The notes under the pieces are model-generated. The model worked only from the letters and a program-made list of their open reading frames with translations, was not told the origin of the DNA and searched no databases. A stretch of 47,344 nt of DNA from Nocardia transvalensis NBRC 15921 (GTDB lineage Bacteria > Actinomycetota > Actinomycetes > Mycobacteriales > Mycobacteriaceae), in NCBI RefSeq assembly GCF_000308875.1, contig NZ_BAGL01000119.1:1-47344 (forward strand). The letters are read 5' to 3'. The position numbers and the translations under genes are program-made. The first letter of the stretch is position 1. Each line of letters starts with the position of its first letter. Shown in pieces: positions 27,166-34,569 of this stretch.

Positions 27166-27668
27166 ACGCCTCCCAATCCAGCCCACCCGAACTTCCGGCG
27201 CTGGAGTACGACCTGCTGCGAGCACTGGACAGTGCCGCCGGTGCGCGCGGCGTGGCGGAGTTGGAAGCGATGATCGCGCGTAGACCGGGCAGCATCGAGG
27301 CGACCGTGCGGCGGCTCGCCAGCAACGGGTTCGCGCGGCAGCGGCGCGCGTGGCTGCTCAGCCGCACAGGACGCGCCGCCCTCGCCGACCCAGCCAGCTG
27401 GGAACGGTTCACCGTGCCGCAGCAGCGGGTGCTGGGGGCACTCGACGAGGCCGACGGTGCCCGCACCGTCGAGGAACTGGCCTCGACCATCGGCGACGAC
27501 CAGGTGGTCGCGGCGATCGGCTGGCTGGCAGCGCACCGCTACGTGCGGCCGGTGCCAGCCTTCGAGGCCACCGACCGCATCCACCACCTGCTGTCCGGGG
27601 TGATCACCCCGCCCCCGACGCAACGAAAGACGGGTCGCAGGCGGGGGAAACCCAGCCCCACGGCGTAA
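27162..27668 (+). CDS. Tandem winged-helix protein 2
   Basis: This 168-residue protein resembles the one at 24544: YDLLRALDSAAGARGVAELE ... ATVRRLASNGF and PQQRVLGALDEADGARTVEE ... IGWLAAHRYV, each a likely winged helix. A basic tail (RKTGRRRGKP) could contact nucleic acid. It is the last of the tightly overlapped genes; the following gene is separated by 40 bases and has its own ribosome site. Confidence 0.65.
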   Translation: MNASQSSPPELPALEYDLLRALDSAAGARGVAELEAMIARRPGSIEATVRRLASNGFARQRRAWLLSRTGRAALADPASWERFTVPQQRVLGALDEADGARTVEELASTIGDDQVVAAIGWLAAHRYVRPVPAFEATDRIHHLLSGVITPPPTQRKTGRRRGKPSPTA

Positions 27669-27708
27669 TTCGGCAACGCAACGATTCTCACGAGGAAGGA
27701 GCCGTGTC

Positions 27709-28395
27709 GTGACCGGCACTGACGACCCCGCCCCGGAGCGGGCGAATACTCCCGCGGGCCCCGCCGCCGAGCCCCGCACCGCCGAGCCCGGGGGAGGACC
27801 GGTGACACCGCTCGATGACGGGCCGGTGTATGAGGCCCGGTTCGGATTCACCCCGAAAGGTGTGGTGCTGATCGTTTTCAGCGTCGCGTTCGTGGTGCTG
27901 GCAGTGGTGTTCCCGGAGTTCCCGCACCGTGTCGCGACCATCGTGTTCATGTCGGTCGCGGCGGTGGCGATGACGGCGATCTGTCTGTCGGGGTGGCTGG
28001 GGTTGCGGGTGGACCGCACCGGGGTGACCCTCGGCCGTCCGATGACGCGGTACCGCGACACCGATGGCGGCGTGCCGTGGGACGACATCGCCGCCGTCGT
28101 CCTCTACACCCAGCGCTTGCCGTCCGGGACCCAGCAGTCCTATATCGCGGTGCGACGACACCCCCACGCCGCCACCGACCTGTACTGGGTGTCGCGGGCG
28201 GTATCGCGCGTGGCGATCCCTGGCGTGGCTCCGGAACTCGTCGCGGCGAGCCGCGCGATCGTCGCCTGGCGCCTCGACCACGACCGGCTCACCGCCGCCG
28301 TCGGCCATTGGGCGCCGCACGTGCCCGTCCTAGACCACAGGCGTGTGTCCCGATGGGGCACCGCCGCCCGATTCTTCCTCGGCCGCCGCCGCTGA
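27709..28395 (+). CDS. Two-pass membrane protein with PH-like domain
   Basis: This 228-residue protein has a disordered Pro/Ala-rich N terminus (about 1-45), two adjacent transmembrane segments (about 50-68 and 75-95) and a cytoplasmic region with LRVDRTGVTLGRP and VPWDDIAAVVLYTQ, which read like a bacterial PH-type fold. A strong GAGGAAGGAG precedes the GTG. It may be the last member of the operon or a separate unit. Function unknown. Confidence 0.65.
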   Translation: MTGTDDPAPERANTPAGPAAEPRTAEPGGGPVTPLDDGPVYEARFGFTPKGVVLIVFSVAFVVLAVVFPEFPHRVATIVFMSVAAVAMTAICLSGWLGLRVDRTGVTLGRPMTRYRDTDGGVPWDDIAAVVLYTQRLPSGTQQSYIAVRRHPHAATDLYWVSRAVSRVAIPGVAPELVAASRAIVAWRLDHDRLTAAVGHWAPHVPVLDHRRVSRWGTAARFFLGRRR

Positions 28396-28704
28396 CCGCG
28401 AAACCCACACGGCCGCTGCGCAACACCAGCCCAGCCCGCGCCCGATTCTCGAGCCATCCCCGATGAGGAGCGTCTCATGCGTGAACTCTGCACCTGCCTC
28501 GCCGGTGGGCGGCGTCGGCTGCCCGCTGTGGTTCCGGGCAGCGGTACGCCGCGCCGAGGCTCCCGACCAAGCCGAACGAATCCGCCTGCCGAACCGCTGA
28601 CGGCGGCCCAGAAACCCGTTACTACCAATCCCTTTTCACCTGCCTGGCAAGGCGCACCGTTCAGGTCGGCGAATCCGTCGCCGTCCACGGGAAGGAGAAC
28701 CGCG
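28396..28704. other. Gap with no convincing gene
   Basis: Two overlapping short frames begin at 28463 and 28477 (the second behind GGAG), but both give arginine/proline-rich sequence without family character, and the second simply runs into the pseudogene frame. I see only the ribosome site of the next gene (GAAGGAG at 28691-28697). Confidence 0.5.
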
Positions 28705-29244
28705 ATGTCATCGTCATCCCGCTCCATCGCTGCCGCCCTACTCGCGGCACTCGCAACCACCAGCATCGCCGCGACCGCCCACGCCCACCCGGCACCCGAC
28801 ACCGAGACCGCCCCTGTCGTCTCGGCGGCTGATCACGGTCTGGCCTACACCGCCCCCCGACCCCCGACGGCGGCGTGCGTGCAACCTCACCGATGGTGGC
28901 CGGGTCGCCCCGGTCTCCGATGAGACGGTCGCGCTCGCCGAACCCGCAGGCAGCACTGTCACCACGATCGGACTGGGCCTGCCCACGACCACCGGCATCA
29001 CCGGAATCGCCGCCGTATCACCGACGACGGCCATACTCTCACCCTCACGCCCCGCGCGACCGCAGCACCGGTCGACGAGGCGTCGGACACCGTGGACCGC
29101 AAGCTGCACAACGCCGGCGTCGGCGCGCTGGTCGGTGCCGGGGTCGGCGCTGTCCTCGGCTTCTTTCTCGGCGGTGTCGGTGCCCTGGTCACCGCCCCGA
29201 TCGGTGCCGGACTCGGTGCCCTGATCGGATACGCCACCCCGTAG
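28705..29244 (+). pseudogene. Frameshifted secreted protein with glycine-zipper C terminus
   Basis: A good ribosome site and ATG lead into a signal peptide (SIAAALLAALATTSIAATAHA). After about 55 residues the sensible sequence moves to other frames: DGGVRA near 28866, then NLTDGGRVAPVSDETVALAE from 28883, then ITDDGHTLTLTP from 29017 to the TAG at 29242. The final part (AGVGALVGAGVGAVLG, FFLGGVGALVTAPIGAGLGA) is a Gly-rich hydrophobic hairpin. The protein would have been exported. Three frame changes make it a likely pseudogene, though errors in C-runs (28857-28865) could explain one. It may belong to the secreted DUF8020-like actinobacterial group, with low certainty. Confidence 0.65.
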
Positions 29245-29286
29245 GCCGCCGTACAGGACCCGACAGGTCCACGCGGAGCCGCGCCC

Positions 29287-29499
29287 AGCGGCCGAAACAA
29301 CGGACCCGGCAGCTCCTCCCGCGCGTTCTACGACAAGAAGCGAGCCGAAGGGAAATTGCACGCTCAAGCGCTGCTGTGCGTGTCACGGCAGCTGTGCCGC
29401 GTCCTCTGGGCGATCCTGCGAGACCAGCGCCCCTACACGGCGCTTCGACCCGCGAATGACGGTCGGCCAGATACTGATTCGCGCGAGGCACCTCGATAG
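29287..29499 (+). pseudogene. IS110-family transposase C-terminal remnant
   Basis: A 70-codon open stretch ending in TAG reads SSRAFYDKKRAEGKLHAQAL ... RQLCRVLWAILRDQRPYTA. FYxxKRxEGKxHxQA followed by LWAxLRD is the recognisable end of IS110-type (Transposase_20) transposases. The catalytic DEDD part is absent, so only the tail of the insertion sequence remains, fused directly behind the decayed secreted-protein gene. It marks a past IS insertion or deletion. Confidence 0.7.
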
Positions 29500-29620
29500 C
29501 CGGGGCACCGCCCGCCGAAGGCACGAGCCGCACCGTGACGCCCGGATGCGGCCGCGGCGAAACGTGGCGGGTGTGCGCTGACCAGCCCTCGATCGCGTGA
29601 GTCTGACAAACACGGTCGTT

Positions 29621-30406
29621 TCAGAGATCCTTCTTGGCCGGGGTACTCACCTCGACCGGCTCCTCCGGGCTATCGTGCTCGCGCAGGTAGGTGTTGTTTA
29701 GGTAGTACATCTTGCGCGCGTGCAGGTCAGTGGACCATATATCCGTTGCGACGCGGCCGGTTTCGGTTCGCACGAGTTGCAGGGCAACCAGTTCCTTGAG
29801 TCCTCGTTGCCAGGTGTCGTCGCTGATCGCGAAGCACTTGCGGTCCCACGACGAGATGTGGGCGCCCTGCTCGTCCGGCCTGCCGGCCAGGACGAGTCGG
29901 AGGCACAGGTACACGAACAGCGCCCGCGCCGACATCACATTGAGCCAGCCCTTCGACCAGAGCTGGATCGGGATCGTGATGTAGGGCGCGGCCAAGGGGC
30001 CCGGTGGGTGAACGACGGTGATCTCGAACCCGCGTCCGGGGACGCGTTCTCTCGTGAGCAATGTGTTCTTCCTCAGGCGGTCCATGCCGCGCCTGATCCG
30101 GCGGGTGCCAGCGCCGGGGATCGGGTCTGCCTCGTTCAGTTCCTCGTACCCCAGCAGCACGGCCCAGTAGTGGTCCGCGACGATGCGGTGCAACTGGTGC
30201 GGCGCCTTGCGGGTCAACATCAGCAGGGTGAGGTACAGCTTGAGCGGAACCTCGCCCTGGCGGAACAGATCCGACAGCTGCGGCGCCTGCTCGCCGGGGT
30301 GCCGGTTCCTCGCGAAAGCGGCCGGTAGCTGCACGGAGCTTGTCCGGCCCGAGTTCTTGACCGCCAGCTCAAGCAGGCGTCTGGCCGTCCCGGTGAAGCT
30401 TCCCAT
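29621..30406 (-). CDS. Double winged-helix protein, possible replication initiator
   Basis: This 261-residue protein has two helical DNA-binding-like halves: LKLYLTLLMLTRKAPHQLHR ... RIRRGMDRLRKNTLL ... FEITVVHPPG, and MSARALFVYLCLRLVLAG ... CFAISDDTWQRGLKELVALQ ... VATDIWSTD. Length and two-winged-helix plan fit iteron-binding Rep proteins, and direct repeats with an AT-rich patch lie just upstream (30464-30560). The family is not recognised with certainty; a regulator is the alternative. The ATG at 30406 follows AGGACAGGG. It probably binds its own upstream region. Confidence 0.45.
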   Translation of the reverse strand: MGSFTGTARRLLELAVKNSGRTSSVQLPAAFARNRHPGEQAPQLSDLFRQGEVPLKLYLTLLMLTRKAPHQLHRIVADHYWAVLLGYEELNEADPIPGAGTRRIRRGMDRLRKNTLLTRERVPGRGFEITVVHPPGPLAAPYITIPIQLWSKGWLNVMSARALFVYLCLRLVLAGRPDEQGAHISSWDRKCFAISDDTWQRGLKELVALQLVRTETGRVATDIWSTDLHARKMYYLNNTYLREHDSPEEPVEVSTPAKKDL

Positions 30407-30463
30407 CCCTGTCCTTTCTCCAGCACGCCGACCATCTCAGCGGCTCCCGCAGGAGTCATGGGA

Positions 30464-30560
30464 TAACGGGGTAACGGGGTCTAGACCTAGTAGGAACTAG
30501 CAGATAAAAAGGGCTATTTCGACCGCTGAAAATAAGAATTCTACCGCTGATTCGGATCAG
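30464..30560. repeat. AT-rich repeat region, candidate origin or operator
   Basis: Upstream of the Rep-like gene lie a perfect tandem TAACGGGG (30464-30471, 30472-30479), a palindrome GGTCTAGACC (30478-30487), three CTAG tetramers (30481, 30487, 30497), and ACCGCTGA twice with a 21-base period (30522, 30543). The stretch 30497-30541 is AT-rich for this DNA. Such grouping is seen at iteron origins or operators. The rest of 30407-30670 shows nothing else. Confidence 0.4.
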
Positions 30561-30670
30561 AGTACCCGCTGCTGTGGCACAGACAATCCGCCCGGAGTGT
30601 AGGGCAAGAACCGCTCAAATGGTCATCGAGACGAGTTGTCCAGGTGGTGGGGATGACCGGAACATGAAGA

Positions 30671-30701
30671 GGCGGGCCCGAAGTGAGTGTTCGGGCCCGC
30701 C
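30671..30701. terminator. Perfect 12-bp hairpin, terminator or attenuator candidate
   Basis: GGCGGGCCCGAA (30671-30682) and TTCGGGCCCGCC (30690-30701) are exact reverse complements around a seven-base loop. There is no T-run after it on the plus strand, as is common for actinobacterial terminators. It sits 38 bases before the small ORF at 30740, so attenuation is possible. Confidence 0.5.
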
Positions 30702-30739
30702 GTCGATTCGATCCCCTGGGCAAAAGGAGGTGATGCTCG

Positions 30740-30811
30740 ATGAAGCGTGGTTTTCGGCTCACGGTGACGTGGTCCCGTGGGTCTTTCCGGATCTCGCTGG
30801 AGCCTCACTAG
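30740..30811 (+). CDS. 23-codon ORF with a near-perfect Shine-Dalgarno
   Basis: AAAGGAGGTGAT directly precedes this ATG with normal spacing, close to the full anti-16S complement and the best ribosome site in the window. The peptide begins MKRGFRLTVTWSRG, is basic and ends in LEPH before a TAG. It lies between two hairpins and upstream of the gene at 30953. It is too short for family recognition; it could be a leader peptide or a real small protein. Confidence 0.45.
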   Translation: MKRGFRLTVTWSRGSFRISLEPH

Positions 30812-30815
30812 CTAG

Positions 30816-30852
30816 GGGACGTCCCCTGCCGTGGCCGCGGCAGGGATGTCCC
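30816..30852. promoter_or_regulatory. Imperfect 18-bp inverted repeat
   Basis: GGGACGTCCCCTGCCG (from 30816) pairs with CGGCAGGGATGTCCC (to 30852) with one bulge and one mismatch. It starts four bases after the stop of the 23-codon ORF. It may be a stem-loop terminator for that ORF or an operator for the gene at 30953. Confidence 0.45.
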
Positions 30853-30952
30853 AGTATGTATACGCTCGCCGCTGAGCCGCAACTCTGGCCTCGACCCCGG
30901 TCGCGGCCAGAGTCTGCGAAGAAGCGGATTTCAGCCGGTGAAGGAGCAGGAC

Positions 30953-31879
30953 GTGATCGCCGACGACGGGACCTGGCAGCGCATGGCCGACAAGGTCGAG
31001 GAGATCACCGCGATGTTCGCCGTCAGCGCTTTGGGGATAGGTAAGCCGTACAAGGACCGCTGCCTGGCGCGCAAGGACGACATCGGCCAGCGTCGGCTGG
31101 CGTGCGAGTGGCGGCAGCGTCCGGTCGACGAACTGCACGCCGAGATCCAAAGCCAGCTCGAGCAGGCCAACGATCACCTGCGCATGCTCGCGCGGGCGCT
31201 GGCCGTGCCGCGAATCATCTTCAGCCCGTTCAGTCTTGCCCGCGGCGTCATGCTCGCCAGCGCGCAGGCGTTCTACCTATGCGACCCCGGGGTCAGCCTC
31301 GTCGATCGCGTCGGGCGGCTCCTGAACTTCCACTACAAGGCGAATCGCTTCCTGCGCACGATGGTCGACGACGGTCCTGGCACTCTGGCCCCGGCTGAGC
31401 GATCCCAGCTCGCGCAGGTGATCGACGAACTGGTGCGGTCCACGCAGCACCTCGGCCTGACCATCAAGTATCCGAAGGACGACACCTCCAAGGAACCGGC
31501 GTACCTCGGGGACAAGTTCCCCGACGACATCGATCTGGTGGGTGCGCTGCTCGGGCAGGATGGCGAACTCGAGTACGGGCAATTCGCCTTCCGGCTGTTC
31601 TCGGCGGGCGTGCATGCCCAGCCGCACCTTTTGACGATCCTGTCCACACACACGACCGGCGCCGGTCGCGAGGGGATGATCGCCGCCCAGCGGGGCGTGG
31701 CAGGCGAGGTGCTGACCGGCATCGCCGCCTCGGCGGCCGCCGGATACGTGACTGCCTGCGAGCGCGCGATGAGCTACTTCGGTGTCGAGAGCAGCACGCC
31801 GAGAATGGACTCGGCGATGGCGATACTGGTCGACCTGTCTGCACCGGCCAGGACGACCGCCAGCCGCTCCACCAGCTGA
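30953..31879 (+). CDS. Hypothetical protein, 308 residues
   Basis: I chose the GTG at 30953, six bases after AAGGAG (30941-30946); a GTG at 30938 would precede that site. The protein is mostly helical and soluble-looking (QLEQANDHLRMLARALAVPR, RSQLAQVIDELVRSTQHLG, GREGMIAAQRGVAGEVLTGI). The segment VPRIIFSPFSLARGVMLASA is hydrophobic but has charged neighbours. I recognise no family. It shares the scarred zone with the Rep-like gene, which suggests element-linked cargo (inference). Confidence 0.6.
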   Translation: MIADDGTWQRMADKVEEITAMFAVSALGIGKPYKDRCLARKDDIGQRRLACEWRQRPVDELHAEIQSQLEQANDHLRMLARALAVPRIIFSPFSLARGVMLASAQAFYLCDPGVSLVDRVGRLLNFHYKANRFLRTMVDDGPGTLAPAERSQLAQVIDELVRSTQHLGLTIKYPKDDTSKEPAYLGDKFPDDIDLVGALLGQDGELEYGQFAFRLFSAGVHAQPHLLTILSTHTTGAGREGMIAAQRGVAGEVLTGIAASAAAGYVTACERAMSYFGVESSTPRMDSAMAILVDLSAPARTTASRSTS

Positions 31880-32304
31880 CACCGGCGTATGACCTTCAGC
31901 GGATCATTGATGGACTCGCGCACATCGGGGGTAACCGCGCAGGTATCCGTCGTCGCGATAACTCCGGAGCAGCAGATCCTGCGATCTGTCGAGGACATCC
32001 ACGTGCCGGCGTTACGCGAGGCTGCGGCTGCCCTGGCGCTGCGCTCGACATCTGTGGCAGACATCGCCCAGGCGACGGGAGCGCCGGCCAAAACGCGTAT
32101 GAGCGCTACTCGCCGATCGGGCAGAGCATTGTCATCGGCAACCGCCGAAGACACCGCCGGTCCCGCCCAGTCCGCCGCGTCCACGCCGAAACGGCGCAGG
32201 AGAGCCACCATCTCCTCTGTGGTCGCTGACCACCCTCGTATGTCGTGCCCGCCGTGTCGTGCGGTGAATGCTCCCGAGTCAGCTCGCTGGATGACCTGGG
32301 CCCC
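31774..32304 (-). pseudogene. Possible gene remnant on the minus strand
   Basis: An open minus-strand frame between stops reads plausibly in its first part (FTARHGGHDIRGWSATTEEM, VALLRRFGVDAADWAG), then becomes Ser/Arg-rich and runs about 100 bases into the end of the plus-strand gene. No start has proper ribosome-site spacing (GAGGAG abuts the ATG at 32211). It looks like the decayed end of a former gene. The opposite frame at 31889-32338 reads like antisense sequence. Confidence 0.3.
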
Positions 32305-32413
32305 TCATTGCGTCGCAATCCCCAACGGCGACCGATGATCGCTCGCTGCGGCCGGCCTCAATCGGTGTTCGCGACACCGGCTCCGTTCTCCGGCAATGAG
32401 TCTGGGCTGCGAT

Positions 32414-33742
32414 TCAGGTGTCGCGGCCGCTGGATGCTGTCATCAACTGGTCGAAGCGGGCCCGGAACAGTTCGGCTTCGCTGCTGCGGGTGCCGTCGAC
32501 GGCGGTTCGTACGGGTTCGAGTTCGGCGACGAGGCGGCGGGATTTGACGGGGCCTTCCAGCAGCGCGAGTGCCGACAGGCCCTCGGTGACTGCTGCGTTG
32601 TGGTCGCCGAGGCGGGCCAGGGATGAGGAGTGGTAGGCGCGGTAGGAGGCTTCGTCGCGGGGTTTGCTTTGTGCGCCGACGCTGGCCTGGTAGATGTCGG
32701 CGGCCTGGTCGTGTTGTCCGAGGTAGGTGCGTGCTTGCGCGGTGATCGACTGGATTTCGGCGGGTGTGACGAAATGCAGCCAGATCGGATCGTCGGGGTC
32801 GTCGAGGCCGCGGTCGACTTCCCGCAGGGCGCGGATCATGGCGGCTTCGGCGGCGCGTCGGTCGCCGACTGCGGCGTGGGCGACGGCTTCGCGGGCGGCG
32901 TGCAGGGCGTGCAGGCGGGTGGATCGGACGGGCCGGATAGCGTCGGAGATGCGCAGACTCAATTGCAGCCCTTCGCGCATGTTGCCGATCTTCCATGCCT
33001 GGTTACGCAGGTCGTCCATGACGTTGGACCACAGGTAGGCGTCGCCGCTGCGTTCGGCGAGGATCAGCGCCTCGGTGAAGCAGTCCCGGGCGATGCGTTG
33101 ATTCCCGGAATCGAACGCCAGCCAGCCCGCGCAGTCGACCAGGTTGCCGGTCGCCCGCGCCAGCTCGACGCCGGTCTGCTGGTCGTAGCTGGCACGCTCG
33201 AGCAGTTCCCGGGCGAGCGAGCACTGCTTCAGCGCGGACTCGACCAGTCCGCCGGATCCGTGCAGGCTGTCGTGTTCGAAGAAAGCGTCGGTGACCTGGT
33301 TGAAGTAGCTGATGTGGTCGGCGCCGATGGTCATGGGAGACCCTGCCGCTGAGGCGGCGGGAGGGAATGCCGCGGCTGCCAGCGCGCTACCGAATACCGT
33401 CAGGCCGAATTGTCTACGGTCCACGTCTTCGACTCCTTTGCCTTCGGTACCTTCGATAGTGCCGATCTCCGTGGTTCCGAGCAACACGGGCAGCAGGGCG
33501 CGGCGGGGAACGCCGAGCACATCGGCTACCCGGGTCATCTCACGCAGATCGAACAGTGTCGCGACTTCTTCGCGCTCGACCCGGCCGGTATGTGACCGCT
33601 CCCAGTGCAGCAGCACCCCGAAATCGGCTTGGGATAGCCCGTGCGCGCGGCGGATCAGGGCGAACGCCGGTCCCGGGTGTAGACCGGCGAGCAACTGCTG
33701 AAATTCGTGGCCTTCCCACACGAGGTCGGTGTCGTCGTTCAC
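32414..33742 (-). CDS. XRE-family regulator with TPR-like sensor region
   Basis: This 442-residue protein has an N-terminal helix-turn-helix (about 24-90: ALIRRAHGLSQADFGVLLHW ... DLREMTRVADVLGVP), then DRRQFGLTVFGSALAAAAFP, a twin-arginine-like hydrophobic patch often seen at this place in such regulators, then alanine-rich helical repeats (ARELLERASYDQ, CAGWLAFDSGNQRIARDCF, TAQARTYLGQHDQAADIYQA). It diverges from the winged-helix/radical SAM operon that starts at 33972 and is its likely regulator. A 13-bp inverted repeat lies in the shared upstream region. Confidence 0.75.
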   Translation of the reverse strand: MNDDTDLVWEGHEFQQLLAGLHPGPAFALIRRAHGLSQADFGVLLHWERSHTGRVEREEVATLFDLREMTRVADVLGVPRRALLPVLLGTTEIGTIEGTEGKGVEDVDRRQFGLTVFGSALAAAAFPPAASAAGSPMTIGADHISYFNQVTDAFFEHDSLHGSGGLVESALKQCSLARELLERASYDQQTGVELARATGNLVDCAGWLAFDSGNQRIARDCFTEALILAERSGDAYLWSNVMDDLRNQAWKIGNMREGLQLSLRISDAIRPVRSTRLHALHAAREAVAHAAVGDRRAAEAAMIRALREVDRGLDDPDDPIWLHFVTPAEIQSITAQARTYLGQHDQAADIYQASVGAQSKPRDEASYRAYHSSSLARLGDHNAAVTEGLSALALLEGPVKSRRLVAELEPVRTAVDGTRSSEAELFRARFDQLMTASSGRDT

Positions 33743-33884
33743 GGTCTCCCCTTCGACCGGTAGCAGTAGGCCTAACCCTAAGTCGTAAGTGTTCCGTCAG
33801 CACCGGCAACGGCACATATTGCGCAGCACCGGTTGCGCACTTGACAGCGTCGCGTGGGCTCCCCTCATCGGGTGACGCTAGGTG

Positions 33885-33940
33885 GTGCCCGTCGCCGGGT
33901 CGTAGTGGACCGCTCTATCCGGCTCCTCGGCGACGGGCAC
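33885..33940. promoter_or_regulatory. 13-bp perfect inverted repeat before the radical SAM operon
   Basis: GTGCCCGTCGCCG (33885-33897) and CGGCGACGGGCAC (33928-33940) are exact reverse complements with a 30-base spacer, between the XRE gene and the ATG at 33972. A TTGACA at 33841-33846 could be a -35 element, but no good -10 is seen. The repeat may be an operator or a leader stem-loop. Confidence 0.45.
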
Positions 33941-33971
33941 GCAACAGTGCACCTGATGTGAGGGAGACACG

Positions 33972-34229
33972 ATGCGAGGCAACGCAACACGGGTCCGGGA
34001 CACACAGGCGCGGACGGAGGTGGAATCCGCTGTCCTCGCGGTGCTCGATCTCGGCGGGATGTTGACGCGGCGGCAGATCGCGGCGGGCACGTTGTCGACG
34101 ACCTGGGCGACGTGGCGGGCGGTGGCCCGGTTGGCGGCACGCGGCTTGGTCGTGGCTTCACCGTATGACCGGGACCGCTACTCGATCACCGCCTGCGGGC
34201 GCACCGAGTTGTGGAGGCGCCGGTCATGA
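33972..34229 (+). CDS. Small winged-helix protein
   Basis: This 85-residue protein has one helix-turn-helix-like unit: VLAVLDLGGMLTRRQIAAGT, LSTTWATWRAVARLAARGLV and a wing VASPYDRDRYSITACGRTEL. The size and plan resemble single-domain wHTH regulators. GAGGGAGA precedes the ATG. It is coupled by ATGA to the membrane protein gene. It may regulate the radical SAM operon together with the divergent XRE protein. Confidence 0.65.
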   Translation: MRGNATRVRDTQARTEVESAVLAVLDLGGMLTRRQIAAGTLSTTWATWRAVARLAARGLVVASPYDRDRYSITACGRTELWRRRS

Positions 34230-34531
34230 GCCCGGTTACGGCCGGGCTGGTGGCCGGGGTGTGCGGCGCGATCTTCGTAGCCGTGGCGGCGCTGATGCTG
34301 TGCGCGGACCGCGGATACGAACGGTCACTTCGCGAGGCGCCGACACAGATCCTGGCGATCATCGACCGCACCCACGACGCACCGGACACACCACCGTCGG
34401 TACCCGAGGCGCACCGCGACATGCAGCGGCACCGGCTATGCGCCCGGGAGGACTGCCCGCGCAAGCGAATTGCGTACCAGGTGCTCGTCGACGCTGGCCA
34501 CCTCACACCCGACTCGGGACGAATCCCATAG
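34226..34531 (+). CDS. Small single-pass membrane protein
   Basis: This 101-residue protein starts at the ATG in the previous stop, with GGAGG eight bases upstream. One N-terminal transmembrane segment (about residues 5-27, VTAGLVAGVCGAIFVAVAAL) is followed by a soluble tail with RLCAREDCPRKRIAYQVL and a conserved-looking GHLTPDSGR end. The two tail cysteines (CAREDC) could bind metal. I know similar tails in actinobacterial accessory proteins but no function. It should not be taken as a RiPP precursor without evidence. Confidence 0.6.
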   Translation: MSPVTAGLVAGVCGAIFVAVAALMLCADRGYERSLREAPTQILAIIDRTHDAPDTPPSVPEAHRDMQRHRLCAREDCPRKRIAYQVLVDAGHLTPDSGRIP

Positions 34532-34569
34532 CGCCGCAACACAACAACGAAGAGAGCGGGAAGCACACC

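Noticed and set aside
31889..32338. Plus-strand 149-codon frame after the gene at 30953
   Set aside because: Ser/Arg/Pro-rich character of antisense translation, no ribosome site, and the minus strand reads better.
34226..34531. The 101-residue protein as a RiPP precursor for the radical SAM pair
   Set aside because: It has an N-terminal membrane segment and a tail that looks like a conserved accessory protein, not a leader plus core peptide.
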